Assembly: GCA_001897515.1 (NCBI GenBank)
Contig: MKTA01000033.1
Coordinates: 107,973 to 171,972 of the forward strand
Direction: 5' to 3'
DNA from: Bacteroidetes bacterium 41-46
GTDB lineage: Bacteria > Bacteroidota > Bacteroidia > Bacteroidales > UBA932
Length of the DNA: 64,000 nt
Every line of letters begins with the position of its first letter. Positions within the stretch are counted from its first letter, which is position 1. A program made the position numbers and the translations under genes. Shown here in pieces: positions 34,416 through 43,169 of the stretch. The notes under the pieces were generated by a model. It saw nothing but the letters and a program-made list of their open reading frames with translations, ran no database searches and was not told where the DNA came from.

Positions 34416-34959
34416 GTTGCCCGGCAACGTAGCTGAGCAGCTTGAAGAGTGCTACAAAATTGTAGTCAAGAGGAGAGAAATTCCTTATAGCGGTGACGCA
34501 AATACGCTAGGAGTTATCAATAAAGTCTCAAAGTGGCTCACTGGAGATTATAAACGCTGCTTGCTATTGTACGGAAGCGTAGGGAGTGGAAAGACAACAA
34601 TGGCGGAGTCTATTTGCAAGCTCCTAGGGTTCTACGGGTACACGATCCTAAGCACATCTGCTCTGGATTTGAGCAGAACGGCGAGAGAGGACACCGAGAA
34701 GTTCAGTTACATAATGAACGCAAAAATGCTTTGTATTGACGATATGGGGATAGAGCCAATAACCGTGAAACATTACGGAAGCGAGATAAGCCCATTTGTA
34801 GAGGTGATTTATCACCGGTATAAGAAAAAGCTCTTCACAGTTGTGACAAGCAACCTGGTTGACGAAGATATAAAAGATGTTTACGGGGAAAGGGTGGCAG
34901 ACAGGTTTAAAGAGATGTTCGATAAAATTTATTACACACACAAAAGTTATAGGAGGTAA
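34357..34959 (+). CDS. dnaC: DnaC/IstB-like helicase loader ATPase
   Basis: The 200-residue product is a AAA+ ATPase with Walker A GSVGSGKT (73-80), Walker B MLCIDDMG (124-131) and sensor-1 VVTSNL. It would load the host DnaB helicase at the phage origin. The start lies inside the preceding replication gene, a compact arrangement typical of phage replication modules. Confidence 0.85.
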   Translation: MDKELFKQALAEEPASPRFKLPGNVAEQLEECYKIVVKRREIPYSGDANTLGVINKVSKWLTGDYKRCLLLYGSVGSGKTTMAESICKLLGFYGYTILSTSALDLSRTAREDTEKFSYIMNAKMLCIDDMGIEPITVKHYGSEISPFVEVIYHRYKKKLFTVVTSNLVDEDIKDVYGERVADRFKEMFDKIYYTHKSYRR

Positions 34960-34963
34960 AATC

Positions 34964-35188
34964 ATGAACACTGAAAAAGTTGAAAAACAATCTCAGAACG
35001 ATGCTATAGCAAAGTTCCTGCTCGAAGGAAACAAAATTACTCCGATGGATGCGCTAAGAAAATTTGGCTGCTTCCGCCTTGGAGCTCGTGTCCACGACTT
35101 GAGACACAAGAGAGGCCTTAATATCAAGTCCGAATATGTAAAAGAGGGCCGTAAAAGATATGCCAGCTATGAACTGGCAGTAGTGTAA
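34964..35188 (+). CDS. Small winged-helix protein
   Basis: The 74-residue product matches the short winged-helix proteins seen in Bacteroides phages. The helix pair is ITPMDALRKFGCFRLGAR, then VHDLRHKRG, and a wing with GRKRYASYEL. An AGGAGG ribosome binding site at 34951-34956 fixes the start, which is unusual in this window where such sites are rare. Probably a transcription or replication regulator. Confidence 0.65.
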   Translation: MNTEKVEKQSQNDAIAKFLLEGNKITPMDALRKFGCFRLGARVHDLRHKRGLNIKSEYVKEGRKRYASYELAVV

Positions 35189-35220
35189 AAAACAAATATT
35201 AAGTAAAACAATAGAACAAA

Positions 35221-35622
35221 ATGGAAGCAACAGATACATTTAAAAACGCCATAAGGGCATACCTGGACAGCAGAGCAGTCAACGACGAGTTATTCGCGGC
35301 AACCTACGCAAAAGAGGGCAAGAACATAGACGATTGTGTCACCTACATACTGAACACCGTTCAAAAGAGTGGCTGCAATGGCTTTGCAGATGAAGAGATC
35401 TTCGGCATGGCCGTGCATTACTACGACGAAGACAAGATTGAGGTCGGCAAGCCTATCACCGGCAAAGTGGTAGTCAATCATTCTGTCGAGATCACGGAAG
35501 AAGACATTGCAACTGCCAGGCAAAAGGCCCTTGACGAGCTGGTTGCCGAGCAAAAGAAGAAGATTGCAGCCAAGCCAAAAGCCACTGCCAAGCCTGAAGT
35601 ACAACAAGCAAGCCTGTTTTAG
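35221..35622 (+). CDS. pcfK: PcfK-like protein
   Basis: The 133-residue product matches the PcfK family, named from conjugative plasmid pCF10 and common in Bacteroidota mobile elements: an N-terminal helix, FADEEIFGMAVHYYDED in the middle, and a basic Lys/Ala-rich tail. It always pairs with PcfJ, which follows two bases later. The biochemical role is unknown. Confidence 0.75.
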   Translation: MEATDTFKNAIRAYLDSRAVNDELFAATYAKEGKNIDDCVTYILNTVQKSGCNGFADEEIFGMAVHYYDEDKIEVGKPITGKVVVNHSVEITEEDIATARQKALDELVAEQKKKIAAKPKATAKPEVQQASLF

Positions 35623-35624
35623 TC

Positions 35625-36932
35625 ATGAAACCTAGAACAAAATCACAATTTGATGTTATGGCTCGGCACAAAGAGCTCCCATGGCTAACCCAGGTAATGA
35701 TGGAATGGGCGAAAATGAATGTGATCGAGTACAAGGGTTTTGCAACTAAAAACAGAGTTGTTTGCCTGCAGTGTGGACAAAGCTTCTCACCGGAACTTGT
35801 AAGCCGCAAAAAGGCTGTTTGCCCTCATTGTTCAACCAAGATAAATGTTGAAGTATCGAGAAAGACAACCGATAAACAGACATATTACACTGCTTATGCG
35901 CAGATAGTCGGAGAATATCAGGTTATTCGATACTTTGTTCACTATTGTTATTTTAATGCAAAGCATGAGGCTAATATCAATTGCTGGGAGGTTACTCAAC
36001 TGTGGATTAAAGAAAATGGCAAGTATGAGATAGTCAGTCTGAATCATTACCTGACTCCATATTGCGAAACATGGACCGGAGATTTTGAGATACGTACTGA
36101 AAATCGCGTGTATTACAGCTATTACACAGGTCTTAAATACGATATCTACACAGAGGATTTTCATCCTAAATCACAGATCAAAGGTATTTATAAGAAGTAT
36201 GGTATTAATACAAAGTTAGCCGGACTTACATTTTTACAGGCAATAAAAGCTATTCCTAGTGCCCCAAGGCTTGAAACACTGTTAAAATGCAAGCAGTACA
36301 ACCTGTTAAACTTATTTACCAACCAAAGACTGACTGACAGATACTGGCCTGCAGTAAAGATCTGTATCAGGAACAAATACAAGGTCAAGGATTCAAAAAT
36401 TTGGCTCGACTATGTGGATCTGCTTTTATACTTCAACAAGGATATCCACAACGCGAAATATGTCTGCCCGGCTAACCTGAAGAAAGAGCATGACCGCCTT
36501 GTAAAGAAGAAAAGGGATATACAGCGCAAGCAAGCAGCCGAGCGTAAGCGTCAACAGGCCCAGGAATGGGAAACGCAATTTAAGGCCCTTAAAGGGCATC
36601 TGATAGGGATAGCCTTCCAGGAAGACAACCTCACAATAAAAACCCTTGACAGCGTTCAGGAGTACCTTGAGGAAGGCGATGCGCTGCATCACTGCATCTT
36701 CACAAACGAATACTTCCTCAAGAAAGAATCAATCTGCTTGTCGGCCCGGATGAAAGGGGAGCCGGTTGAGACAATTGAACTATCGCTGAAAGATATGAAG
36801 GTTGTTCAGTGCCATGGCAAGTTCAATCAACCCTCAAAGCACCATGACAAGATAATTGAGGCAGTAAATAAGAACGCCAGCATCTTCCGCAAGCTTAAGA
36901 GACGCGCCAAACAACAACTTCAAACAGCCTAA
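35625..36932 (+). CDS. pcfJ: PcfJ-like protein
   Basis: The 435-residue product matches the PcfJ family. A zinc ribbon lies at about 46-67 (CLQCGQSF ... CPHCS). The C-terminal PcfJ signature includes GDALHHCIFTNEYFLKKES and VVQCHGKFNQP, followed by a basic end. It likely acts in DNA handling, perhaps nicking or processing, but no activity has been established for the family to my knowledge. Confidence 0.8.
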   Translation: MKPRTKSQFDVMARHKELPWLTQVMMEWAKMNVIEYKGFATKNRVVCLQCGQSFSPELVSRKKAVCPHCSTKINVEVSRKTTDKQTYYTAYAQIVGEYQVIRYFVHYCYFNAKHEANINCWEVTQLWIKENGKYEIVSLNHYLTPYCETWTGDFEIRTENRVYYSYYTGLKYDIYTEDFHPKSQIKGIYKKYGINTKLAGLTFLQAIKAIPSAPRLETLLKCKQYNLLNLFTNQRLTDRYWPAVKICIRNKYKVKDSKIWLDYVDLLLYFNKDIHNAKYVCPANLKKEHDRLVKKKRDIQRKQAAERKRQQAQEWETQFKALKGHLIGIAFQEDNLTIKTLDSVQEYLEEGDALHHCIFTNEYFLKKESICLSARMKGEPVETIELSLKDMKVVQCHGKFNQPSKHHDKIIEAVNKNASIFRKLKRRAKQQLQTA

Positions 36933-36934
36933 CC

Positions 36935-37384
36935 ATGTACAGTTTACCCAATAACATAAAAATTCGGCTATATGTGAAAATTCTCTTTTCAAAGAGCGGA
37001 TCTCGGGCCCTTTGCGAAACAGCATATTTCCGTGATGACATGTCAGTTCAGTTTTATGATCGTTGGAGATGGTACTTTGAATATAGAGCTGCCTTACTTA
37101 AAGTGAAACACCCTAAATCTTACGTTCAGCTTAACCAAGGCAACTATGAATACGTGCTGCCTGATGACGAGCTTCGGATTAAGCTTGAAAACAAAATAAG
37201 AGCAGCAAAGTGTAAAATCACCGAGTTTAACCGCAAGCTGAAAAAGCTGATTGACTCCTGGAGCGAGCTCTTCCCGATTGAGGAACACCCCGATTATTCC
37301 AAAATTTCCGGCAGGCTGAATTGGTACAAGGAGAATCTTCAGCTTCTTCTAAATGAGCAAAAATCAATGTCAGTAAATAAATAG
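36935..37384 (+). CDS. Unknown early protein
   Basis: The 149-residue product is basic. An N-terminal strand-rich part with several Trp/Tyr (YDRWRWYFEYR) is followed by a helical C-terminal half. No family recognised. It begins two bases after pcfJ. Confidence 0.5.
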   Translation: MYSLPNNIKIRLYVKILFSKSGSRALCETAYFRDDMSVQFYDRWRWYFEYRAALLKVKHPKSYVQLNQGNYEYVLPDDELRIKLENKIRAAKCKITEFNRKLKKLIDSWSELFPIEEHPDYSKISGRLNWYKENLQLLLNEQKSMSVNK

Positions 37385-37404
37385 AACAACCTAAAAATCA
37401 TAAT

Positions 37405-38226
37405 ATGAAAAAACAATCATTTAAAAAGCGCATCGAAACTCGAAAAAACGAGATAAGGCTTACCACCACGGAGCCAAAAGAAATGCTTGGAAAATTTCTT
37501 GCGAAGGATCTGCGCAGACACTGGAGCGAAAATTTCGTTGATGAAGGCTCCGGCGAAGTTGTATCGGTAGAAAGATACGAAACCATAGCAAGGGCCGGGG
37601 TGCTCGTGGAAGGCGATATTCTCTCAAGAATCATGTTCCACATGTCAGCTGGCGATATCAGTGAGGTGGAGGTGAGCAGCCAAAGGAGAGAGGCCATAAA
37701 TATTCCATACAGCCATCTAGGACTATGGAAAATATCTGCAGATATAAAGGAGAAAAAGCACAAATTCCTTTTGTACGCCACCTCAATTGACCTGGCCATG
37801 GAAATAGCCAAGGATTACATTGAGCTAAACTATGTAGGCCCGTTTACAATCAACAGCGCCGGACAGTTTAATAACTGCATCCTTCTTACAGACAACATGA
37901 CAAAGGTGAAAATTGACCACGACTCAAATATTGATGATGTTGAGGAGGAGCCACACTATGAGAAGAAGTTCTACCAGATAACAGTCAATATTGTCACAGA
38001 GGAATACTCAAGGCAAAACACGTTCATTATCCACTCAAAGGATGTTGACTCAGCAATGATCATTATCAATGATTGGATTGCCGAAAGCGTTCAAGAGTGG
38101 CAAAAAGAAAATGGCCGGCCAATTACAAACGACTTTAAAACAGCTATTGAGTCTGCCGTAGTAATACCGGTTTCGCGAATTATTGAAAGGGAGTTCTCGC
38201 TTGAGTATACTGAGAGGGAGGAATAA
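37405..38226 (+). CDS. Unknown protein with two similar domains
   Basis: The 273-residue product has a basic N-terminus. Two segments of similar pattern follow: one at about 115-160 (LWKISADIKEKKHKFLLYAT, then AMEIAKDYIE), and one at about 195-235 (FYQITVNIVTEEYSRQNTFI, then AMIIINDWIA). Each looks like two strands followed by a helix. This suggests an internal duplication. No family or function recognised. Confidence 0.55.
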   Translation: MKKQSFKKRIETRKNEIRLTTTEPKEMLGKFLAKDLRRHWSENFVDEGSGEVVSVERYETIARAGVLVEGDILSRIMFHMSAGDISEVEVSSQRREAINIPYSHLGLWKISADIKEKKHKFLLYATSIDLAMEIAKDYIELNYVGPFTINSAGQFNNCILLTDNMTKVKIDHDSNIDDVEEEPHYEKKFYQITVNIVTEEYSRQNTFIIHSKDVDSAMIIINDWIAESVQEWQKENGRPITNDFKTAIESAVVIPVSRIIEREFSLEYTEREE

Positions 38227-38285
38227 GCTGCCCGGGGGCTACCAATAAATTTGGAAGGTAAATAATTATTAAAAAATAGAAAAGT

Positions 38286-38597
38286 ATGAAAAACGAATGG
38301 ATGATTTTAATCGCTCGCGAAAGAGCAGAGCAGGTTCACCTCCACGGTCACACTGTAGAGACCGATATTGAGTTCAACAAGGAGGAGCAGCTGACAAAAG
38401 GCGCCATCGCGCTGCTATCAAAAGACGTGCAGCCAGATCTCTCGGCAGAGGAGGTTGAAAAGCTCGCTCCGGAAGGTTGGGATGTTGAGAAGTGGGTGAA
38501 GATGTATAATAAGCCGCGTAAAGAGCGCACAGTAATAGCATGCGCACTTATGGCAGCTCAAATTGACGTAATGCTACGTCTGGAGGAGGAACGGTGA
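38286..38597 (+). CDS. Phage protein with RERxxQ motif, unknown function
   Basis: The 103-residue product begins with a pattern common in phages (ARERAEQVHLHGHTVETD, then EEQLTKGAIALL) and ends with a helix that contains ALMAAQIDVMLRLEEE. It resembles helical families near the MazG-type fold, but I cannot assign nucleotide hydrolysis. It overlaps the next gene by four bases. Confidence 0.5.
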   Translation: MKNEWMILIARERAEQVHLHGHTVETDIEFNKEEQLTKGAIALLSKDVQPDLSAEEVEKLAPEGWDVEKWVKMYNKPRKERTVIACALMAAQIDVMLRLEEER

Positions 38598-38800
38598 TGA
38601 GCGCAATAGGGAAACTAATTACCAGAGGGATAGTAAGGTGGCTCAAAATTCTTGCGCTGCTCGACGACCAGGATACACTACGCAGAAAATACGAAAAAGG
38701 GCTGATAAGCCCCGCCGAATATCAGCGCGAGTTTGAGCTGATTAATCAGCTACTCATAATTGCCAGGGGAGGATCTAGAGATGGTAACAACAAAGGTTGA
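38594..38800 (+). CDS. Unknown small basic protein
   Basis: The 68-residue product starts at GTG 38594 (overlapping the upstream stop) or ATG 38597. It has an amphipathic N-terminal helix and a second helix (KGLISPAEYQREFELINQL). Function unknown. Confidence 0.45.
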   Translation: MMSAIGKLITRGIVRWLKILALLDDQDTLRRKYEKGLISPAEYQREFELINQLLIIARGGSRDGNNKG

Positions 38801-39227
38801 GTCTCATCACAAAAGAAAAGGAGCCTCGTGCATGCAATGTGAGAGGCTCCATACTTCCTGCCGGCTAAAAGATAAAATACTATCGGAGACAGAGGTACAC
38901 GCGAACTATGCGGCTGAAGGGTGCGGGAGGTTTAAATGTGAGGGTGTGGTGGTGAAGGTGAAGGCCGAGAGAGACAACCGCGGCGGCAGCCGGGATTACT
39001 ATACAAACAGAGATATCAATAAGTCTCTAAGACAGTATCTGATATCTGGCAAGCCCTTTAAAACTACAGATTGTGCTACGTGGGGAATTGACAAGCCGAG
39101 GCTGCATAACAACATAACAATGCTTAAAAAGCAAGGCTATGAAGTCGAAAAAACAAAAATTCCATACATCCGTAAGGGGTTTGAATACAGAATCAAAAAA
39201 TCAAAAAGAATCAAAGTAAAAGTTTAA
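38781..39227 (+). CDS. Winged-helix protein with N-terminal cysteine cluster
   Basis: The 148-residue product has several Cys in the first 50 residues (CMQCERLHTSC and GCGRFKC), probably a zinc site. The C-terminal half carries a winged-helix motif (CATWGIDKPRLHNNITMLKK), similar to the small winged-helix protein at 34964. The ATG at 38781 was chosen because a GGGGAGG ribosome binding site precedes it; a TTG at 38760 is the alternative. Likely a DNA-binding regulator. Confidence 0.55.
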   Translation: MVTTKVESHHKRKGASCMQCERLHTSCRLKDKILSETEVHANYAAEGCGRFKCEGVVVKVKAERDNRGGSRDYYTNRDINKSLRQYLISGKPFKTTDCATWGIDKPRLHNNITMLKKQGYEVEKTKIPYIRKGFEYRIKKSKRIKVKV

Positions 39228-39233
39228 AACATC

Positions 39234-39788
39234 ATGGAAGAAAATTTACAAGAAGGAACGGCTCAAGTGAGCGAAGCAGCAACCGAAAATTCAGTTACTG
39301 AAAACGGGCCTAAGAAGCTCAAGAATTACTCAATAACTATTCCGAGGATATTTCCTGCGGGGCATCCCAAAAAGGGCGAAAAGACCTATTTAGTACAAAA
39401 AATCCTCGTCCAGTGTAAAGACGAGTTCGGGGCAAGCCTCCCGGCGAAGATTCACGCCATACTGCCAAACTATGGACAGTGGAAAAAACGTATTGAGGAG
39501 GTCGTAGCAGAAAAGGCAGAACTTTCGCTAGCCTTTACAAATGGCGATCAGGCGGTGGCCATTCGAATACTTAGTCACAAAGATAACGTCGGCGTTCAGC
39601 CCCTTAAAATCAATAAGGACACGTCCACCGCCGTTGTTGACTCAACCGAAGTAGATTTGTCTTTATTGGCCGCAAATGAGGGCTTCTCATCGGCCGAAGA
39701 CCTTATGGAAATGCTGAGCGGCTTTGATCTCAATAAGACTCACGCTATTATTCATTTTACGAAGTTCCGTTATCAGGTCCTTAGCTAG
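39234..39788 (+). CDS. Unknown early protein
   Basis: The product has 184 residues with an acidic, disordered N-terminal 30 residues and a folded core (YSITIPRIFPAGHPKKGEK). The C-terminal region has two acidic helices. No family recognised. Confidence 0.5.
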   Translation: MEENLQEGTAQVSEAATENSVTENGPKKLKNYSITIPRIFPAGHPKKGEKTYLVQKILVQCKDEFGASLPAKIHAILPNYGQWKKRIEEVVAEKAELSLAFTNGDQAVAIRILSHKDNVGVQPLKINKDTSTAVVDSTEVDLSLLAANEGFSSAEDLMEMLSGFDLNKTHAIIHFTKFRYQVLS

Positions 39789-39796
39789 AAAAAGTA

Positions 39797-39982
39797 ATGT
39801 CTAAAAAGAGCGGATACTTAGTTAAAACAAAAAAGGGGAAGGTTGGAAGGAGCTTTCACTCTAGAAGATCATCGGTTGAGGGGAAAACTCCGGTTTACCT
39901 TGAAACGGAGCCCCTCACTTACTCCGATAAAGCAATATTATGCGAGACTAAATCGCTTCAGGTAATTGGATATATAGATTAA
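39797..39982 (+). CDS. Small conserved-looking phage protein
   Basis: The 61-residue basic product is of a type I associate with Bacteroides phages (GYLVKTKKGKVGRSFHSRR, then a strand-rich half). It probably forms a small beta-barrel-like fold. Role unknown. Confidence 0.5.
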   Translation: MSKKSGYLVKTKKGKVGRSFHSRRSSVEGKTPVYLETEPLTYSDKAILCETKSLQVIGYID

Positions 39983-39997
39983 TAATTACGAAATACA

Positions 39998-40615
39998 ATG
40001 GAACTTAATTCTGAACTAGACAGGCTATTAGCCAAGGGAGAAGTTGAAAAAACGGCCATTTCCCTTTTCAATGAACAATTCGGGCAAGATGTGTCCTCAA
40101 GATTTAACAAGGTTGAGGAGGAGTTTGGAGAAACGAGGCAGGCCCTTCAGGTGGTACTTGCTCAGGACCCGGACGATAAGGACAAGGTAGAAACAAATAT
40201 TTCGCACCTCAAAGACGAAATTTCTGATTTGTACGCAACAGTTACACACTTTGCAAGCCTTTTCGGCCTTTCGCATTATCAGTTGCTTGAAATGGCCATT
40301 GATAAGGTTAAGCGGCGCCAAAGTGATCCCAATTACAAAAGGTACAAAATGAAGTTATTCGCTATCAACGAAACGGAGTGGGTTGCCGCATATACCAAGG
40401 AGGAGGCGATTGAGCATGAGGCCCTGGAGCCTGCAGAGGTTAAATCGATTGTAGAAATTCCGGAAAGCGAATGGGACAGCGAGGTCGAAGTTTTTAAAAT
40501 TGACGAACTTGAAGAAGTTGAAGAACCCGAAACAATGTGGGTTACAATCAGGCAGCTTATGCAGTCGGCCATCGAGTCAGATAAACCAATGAAAATAATG
40601 ACTGAGGATATTTAA
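39998..40615 (+). CDS. MazG-like nucleotide pyrophosphohydrolase
   Basis: The 205-residue product has the MazG-type metal site: E-x-x-E helices (KVEEEFGE, about 38-45) and DEISD (73-77), followed by KVKRRQSDPNYKR. This fold hydrolyses nucleoside triphosphates, including alarmone-type or damaged nucleotides, and phage copies may adjust host nucleotide pools. The C-terminal 85 residues form a second acidic domain of unknown role (AINETEWVAAYTKEEAI). Confidence 0.75.
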   Translation: MELNSELDRLLAKGEVEKTAISLFNEQFGQDVSSRFNKVEEEFGETRQALQVVLAQDPDDKDKVETNISHLKDEISDLYATVTHFASLFGLSHYQLLEMAIDKVKRRQSDPNYKRYKMKLFAINETEWVAAYTKEEAIEHEALEPAEVKSIVEIPESEWDSEVEVFKIDELEEVEEPETMWVTIRQLMQSAIESDKPMKIMTEDI

Positions 40616-40619
40616 TGCC

Positions 40620-41312
40620 ATGAAAGGAATATGTTTTATAGAACCCTTATTTCACAAAGTAGTGAAAGGGGAAAAGACTCAGACAAGAAGAATGATTGTA
40701 TCGAGAACAGGATATTTTCAGGTTGAAAGTAGAAACGGGGTCATATTCGCCATTTGGCAAACAGATGATAATGAATGGTGTGGGGATAACTTGGTTCCTG
40801 TTAATCCAAAATACCAAGTAGGCGAAAAGGTTTATCTGAAAGAGCCTTATGCTGAAACTTGTGATGAGTATGGAAGCCCTCTAATTGCATATAGATTTGA
40901 TAATACAGCCCTCTATTTGGTTAGAAAGGACGGGAACGGAGATTATTATCAATTAAATACAGTCAAAAAGCCTGTTACCACAAATTGGACTATTAATAAT
41001 TTTCCTGCGTGTGGAGAGTGGAAAAACAAACTCTTCATGCCTGAATGGGCAGCTCGTTACTTTATTGAGGTTACAGCAGTCAGAGCCGAAAGGTTGCAGG
41101 ATATTTCAGAGAAGGACTGCATTAAAGAGGGAATTGACAGGATTGATTTTCCTGCAATACACTTTGGAATTGAAGAAGGAGAATATTTTCATTGGCTTGG
41201 TAATACCCCACAAGAAGCCTACGCAGCCCTCATCAACAAAATCAACGGAAAAGGCACTTGGGAGAAGAATCCTTTCGTTTGGGTATATGATTTTAAATTA
41301 ATAGAGAAGTAA
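40620..41312 (+). CDS. ASCH-like domain protein
   Basis: The 230-residue product opens with FHKVVKGEKTQTRRMI and continues with YQVGEKVYLKEPY and VTAVRAERLQDIS, the successive strands of the ASCH (PUA-like) fold used for RNA binding or nucleotide chemistry. The end (PFVWVYDFKL) is also typical. It starts two codons after the MazG-like gene. The exact role is unknown. Confidence 0.7.
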   Translation: MKGICFIEPLFHKVVKGEKTQTRRMIVSRTGYFQVESRNGVIFAIWQTDDNEWCGDNLVPVNPKYQVGEKVYLKEPYAETCDEYGSPLIAYRFDNTALYLVRKDGNGDYYQLNTVKKPVTTNWTINNFPACGEWKNKLFMPEWAARYFIEVTAVRAERLQDISEKDCIKEGIDRIDFPAIHFGIEEGEYFHWLGNTPQEAYAALINKINGKGTWEKNPFVWVYDFKLIEK

Positions 41313-41314
41313 TA

Positions 41315-41524
41315 ATGATACAGGAAAGCACAACAGGGCGGATAATCATAAATGAAAATCACCCAAATACTAAAAGCAAATATCTGATTTCGTCAACATT
41401 TGCACCCACAAGGTCAGAATCAATAAAGTTGTTTATTAAGGGCTCCGGTAATTCTTGGAAATTCTGGTATCGCAGATATAATTTCAAGTGTGTAAGAGCT
41501 AATTGTCAAATCTCAACAATATAG
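41315..41524 (+). CDS. Unknown small basic protein
   Basis: The 69-residue product is rich in Ser, Lys and Arg with YRRYNFKCVRANC near the end. No family recognised. It lies two bases after the ASCH-like gene, in the ASCH/radical SAM segment. Confidence 0.45.
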   Translation: MIQESTTGRIIINENHPNTKSKYLISSTFAPTRSESIKLFIKGSGNSWKFWYRRYNFKCVRANCQISTI

Positions 41525-41527
41525 GTT

Positions 41528-41722
41528 ATGAAATACAAACCTTTCCAATGTCCGTATGAGGCTATAAGTTGCCCATTCGTTGACACAGCAACAAGCACAC
41601 TTGACCAAGATTGTACCACTTGCACTCATCACCATAACGGAGTGAGAGCAACAGGCGGAATGCCCGTATTAGGCTCTTTCTGCGAGAAGATAGCAAAAGT
41701 AGTAATGTCGTTATTCGTTTAG
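41528..41722 (+). CDS. Small cysteine-rich protein
   Basis: The 64-residue product has six Cys (FQCPYEAISCPF, DCTTCTHHH, SFCEK), consistent with a zinc or iron-sulphur site. It is adjacent to the radical SAM gene (two bases) and may be its partner, which is inference from position. Confidence 0.5.
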   Translation: MKYKPFQCPYEAISCPFVDTATSTLDQDCTTCTHHHNGVRATGGMPVLGSFCEKIAKVVMSLFV

Positions 41723-41724
41723 TT

Positions 41725-42570
41725 ATGAAAATTGGACTAATTGATGTTGATGGACATGGATTCCCAAATATTGCGCTTATGAAAATTTCATCCTTTCATA
41801 AGTACAGAAAAGATATTGTAGAGATGGCAACTATCGGAGATTATGATATTTGTTATGTATCAAAATTATTTAATTTTTCAGAGGATCCGAACTCTTCTCT
41901 TATTTCATATAAACATCTCTACAAAGGGGGTACGGGATATGATATCAAAAGTAAGTTGCCAATAAGAATTGAAAATTGTCAACCAGATTATTCCATATAT
42001 CCACTATATAAATTCTCTCTTCAATTTTTCTCAAGAGGCTGCATCAGGAGTTGTCCCTTTTGCGTAGTCCGTGAAAAGGAGGGCTACATAACTCCTGCCA
42101 AGCCTATGAATCTCAACCCGCAGGGCAAATACATTGAGGTACTTGATAATAACTTTTTTGCAAATCCCGAATGGAAATCTGCTATAAGTTATTTGCTTGA
42201 AGCCAACCAGCCTGTAAATTTTCATGGAGTTGATGTGAGAATAATGGACGAAGAGCAGGCTTACCATTTGAATCTACTGAAACACAGAAAGCAAATTCAT
42301 ATAGCATGGGATTTCCCTGAAATGGACTTACTCCCAAAACTCAATGAGGTTATAAAATACATTAAACCCTATAAATTAATGTGCTATGTGCTAATTGGTT
42401 TTAACTCATCTCCTGAGCAGGACCTTTACAGAGTTACCAAACTGAATGAATTAGGAATAAGCCCATTCGTCATGCCTTTTAATAAATCTGACAAATATCA
42501 AAAAAGATTCGCAAGGTGGGTAAATCATAAGGCTGTTTTCAAATCAGTCAAATGGGAAAATTATAAATAA
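41725..42570 (+). CDS. Radical SAM protein with B12-binding-like N-terminus
   Basis: The 281-residue product has the radical SAM cluster motif CxxxCxxC at C106, C110 and C113 (RGCIRSCPFC). The N-terminal 100 residues (DVDGHGFPNIALMKIS) follow the pattern of phage-borne radical SAM proteins with a degenerate cobalamin-binding-like fold. Such enzymes use S-adenosylmethionine to start radical chemistry on RNA, protein or small molecules. The substrate is not known. It is in a run of small early genes of lower GC than their neighbours. Confidence 0.8.
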   Translation: MKIGLIDVDGHGFPNIALMKISSFHKYRKDIVEMATIGDYDICYVSKLFNFSEDPNSSLISYKHLYKGGTGYDIKSKLPIRIENCQPDYSIYPLYKFSLQFFSRGCIRSCPFCVVREKEGYITPAKPMNLNPQGKYIEVLDNNFFANPEWKSAISYLLEANQPVNFHGVDVRIMDEEQAYHLNLLKHRKQIHIAWDFPEMDLLPKLNEVIKYIKPYKLMCYVLIGFNSSPEQDLYRVTKLNELGISPFVMPFNKSDKYQKRFARWVNHKAVFKSVKWENYK

Positions 42571-42576
42571 ATAACT

Positions 42577-42768
42577 ATGAAAATCGAAATCACAGACCCA
42601 AGAGAAATAGTCCTGCTAACAATTGCCGGGCTATCATTAGTCGGCCTTTGCATAACCCTATGGTTGGGGTGCAGAAAGCAGAGGATTAATTTAACCGAGG
42701 AGGAGGAAGATTATGGGGCAGAGGCAACTTCTGAAGATGCTAAAGAAGTACAAGAGCGAGATTCCTAG
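42577..42768 (+). CDS. Single-span membrane protein
   Basis: The 63-residue product has one transmembrane helix (about 13-30, LLTIAGLSLVGLCITLWLG), a short basic cytoplasmic stretch and an acidic tail. It overlaps the next gene by 56 bases. Role unknown. Confidence 0.5.
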   Translation: MKIEITDPREIVLLTIAGLSLVGLCITLWLGCRKQRINLTEEEEDYGAEATSEDAKEVQERDS

Positions 42769-42952
42769 ATATGTGTACCATGAGTTTTGGGCCGCTCTCA
42801 ATGAACCTGACTATGTTTTTGAAGGGCCATTTGAGATATTCAGTACCGCAACAACAGACAGGTTCAAGGCTCTTAGCAATATCGTAGCAAGCAAGATGAG
42901 GGTTCCGCAGGAGCGGATAAGGGCGAGGGGCAGAAAAGACAGAGTGGGTTGA
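42713..42952 (+). CDS. Unknown small basic protein
   Basis: The 79-residue product is basic at both ends (RQLLKMLKKYKSEIPR, RIRARGRKDR). It starts inside the preceding membrane-protein gene in another frame, with a GAGGAGGAAG site a few bases before the ATG. No family recognised. Confidence 0.45.
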   Translation: MGQRQLLKMLKKYKSEIPRYVYHEFWAALNEPDYVFEGPFEIFSTATTDRFKALSNIVASKMRVPQERIRARGRKDRVG

Positions 42953-43101
42953 AGCTCCGGAAGAATAGATTAACAGTTTTAAATACAGCTTATCAAGCCG
43001 GGAACAGTTGGCAAAAGTGGTACACTGCGAAATCAAGAAACGCGAAACGACTCCCTTCCCATAAGCACGTGAGGCCAGCAAGCGCGGTACGAGTTACATA
43101 A
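42949..43101 (+). CDS. Possible very small basic protein (TTG start)
   Basis: A 50-codon frame begins with TTG overlapping the upstream stop (TTGA). It encodes a strongly basic peptide (WQKWYTAKSRNAKRLPSHKH). Only position and composition support it; otherwise the 217 bases before the next ATG hold nothing I can identify. Confidence 0.3.
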   Translation: MKLRKNRLTVLNTAYQAGNSWQKWYTAKSRNAKRLPSHKHVRPASAVRVT

Positions 43102-43169
43102 GACCAACAGGCGCAGGGAAAAACGCAGGAGCAACAAACCCGGTTTGATGATTTAAACGAAAAAATACA

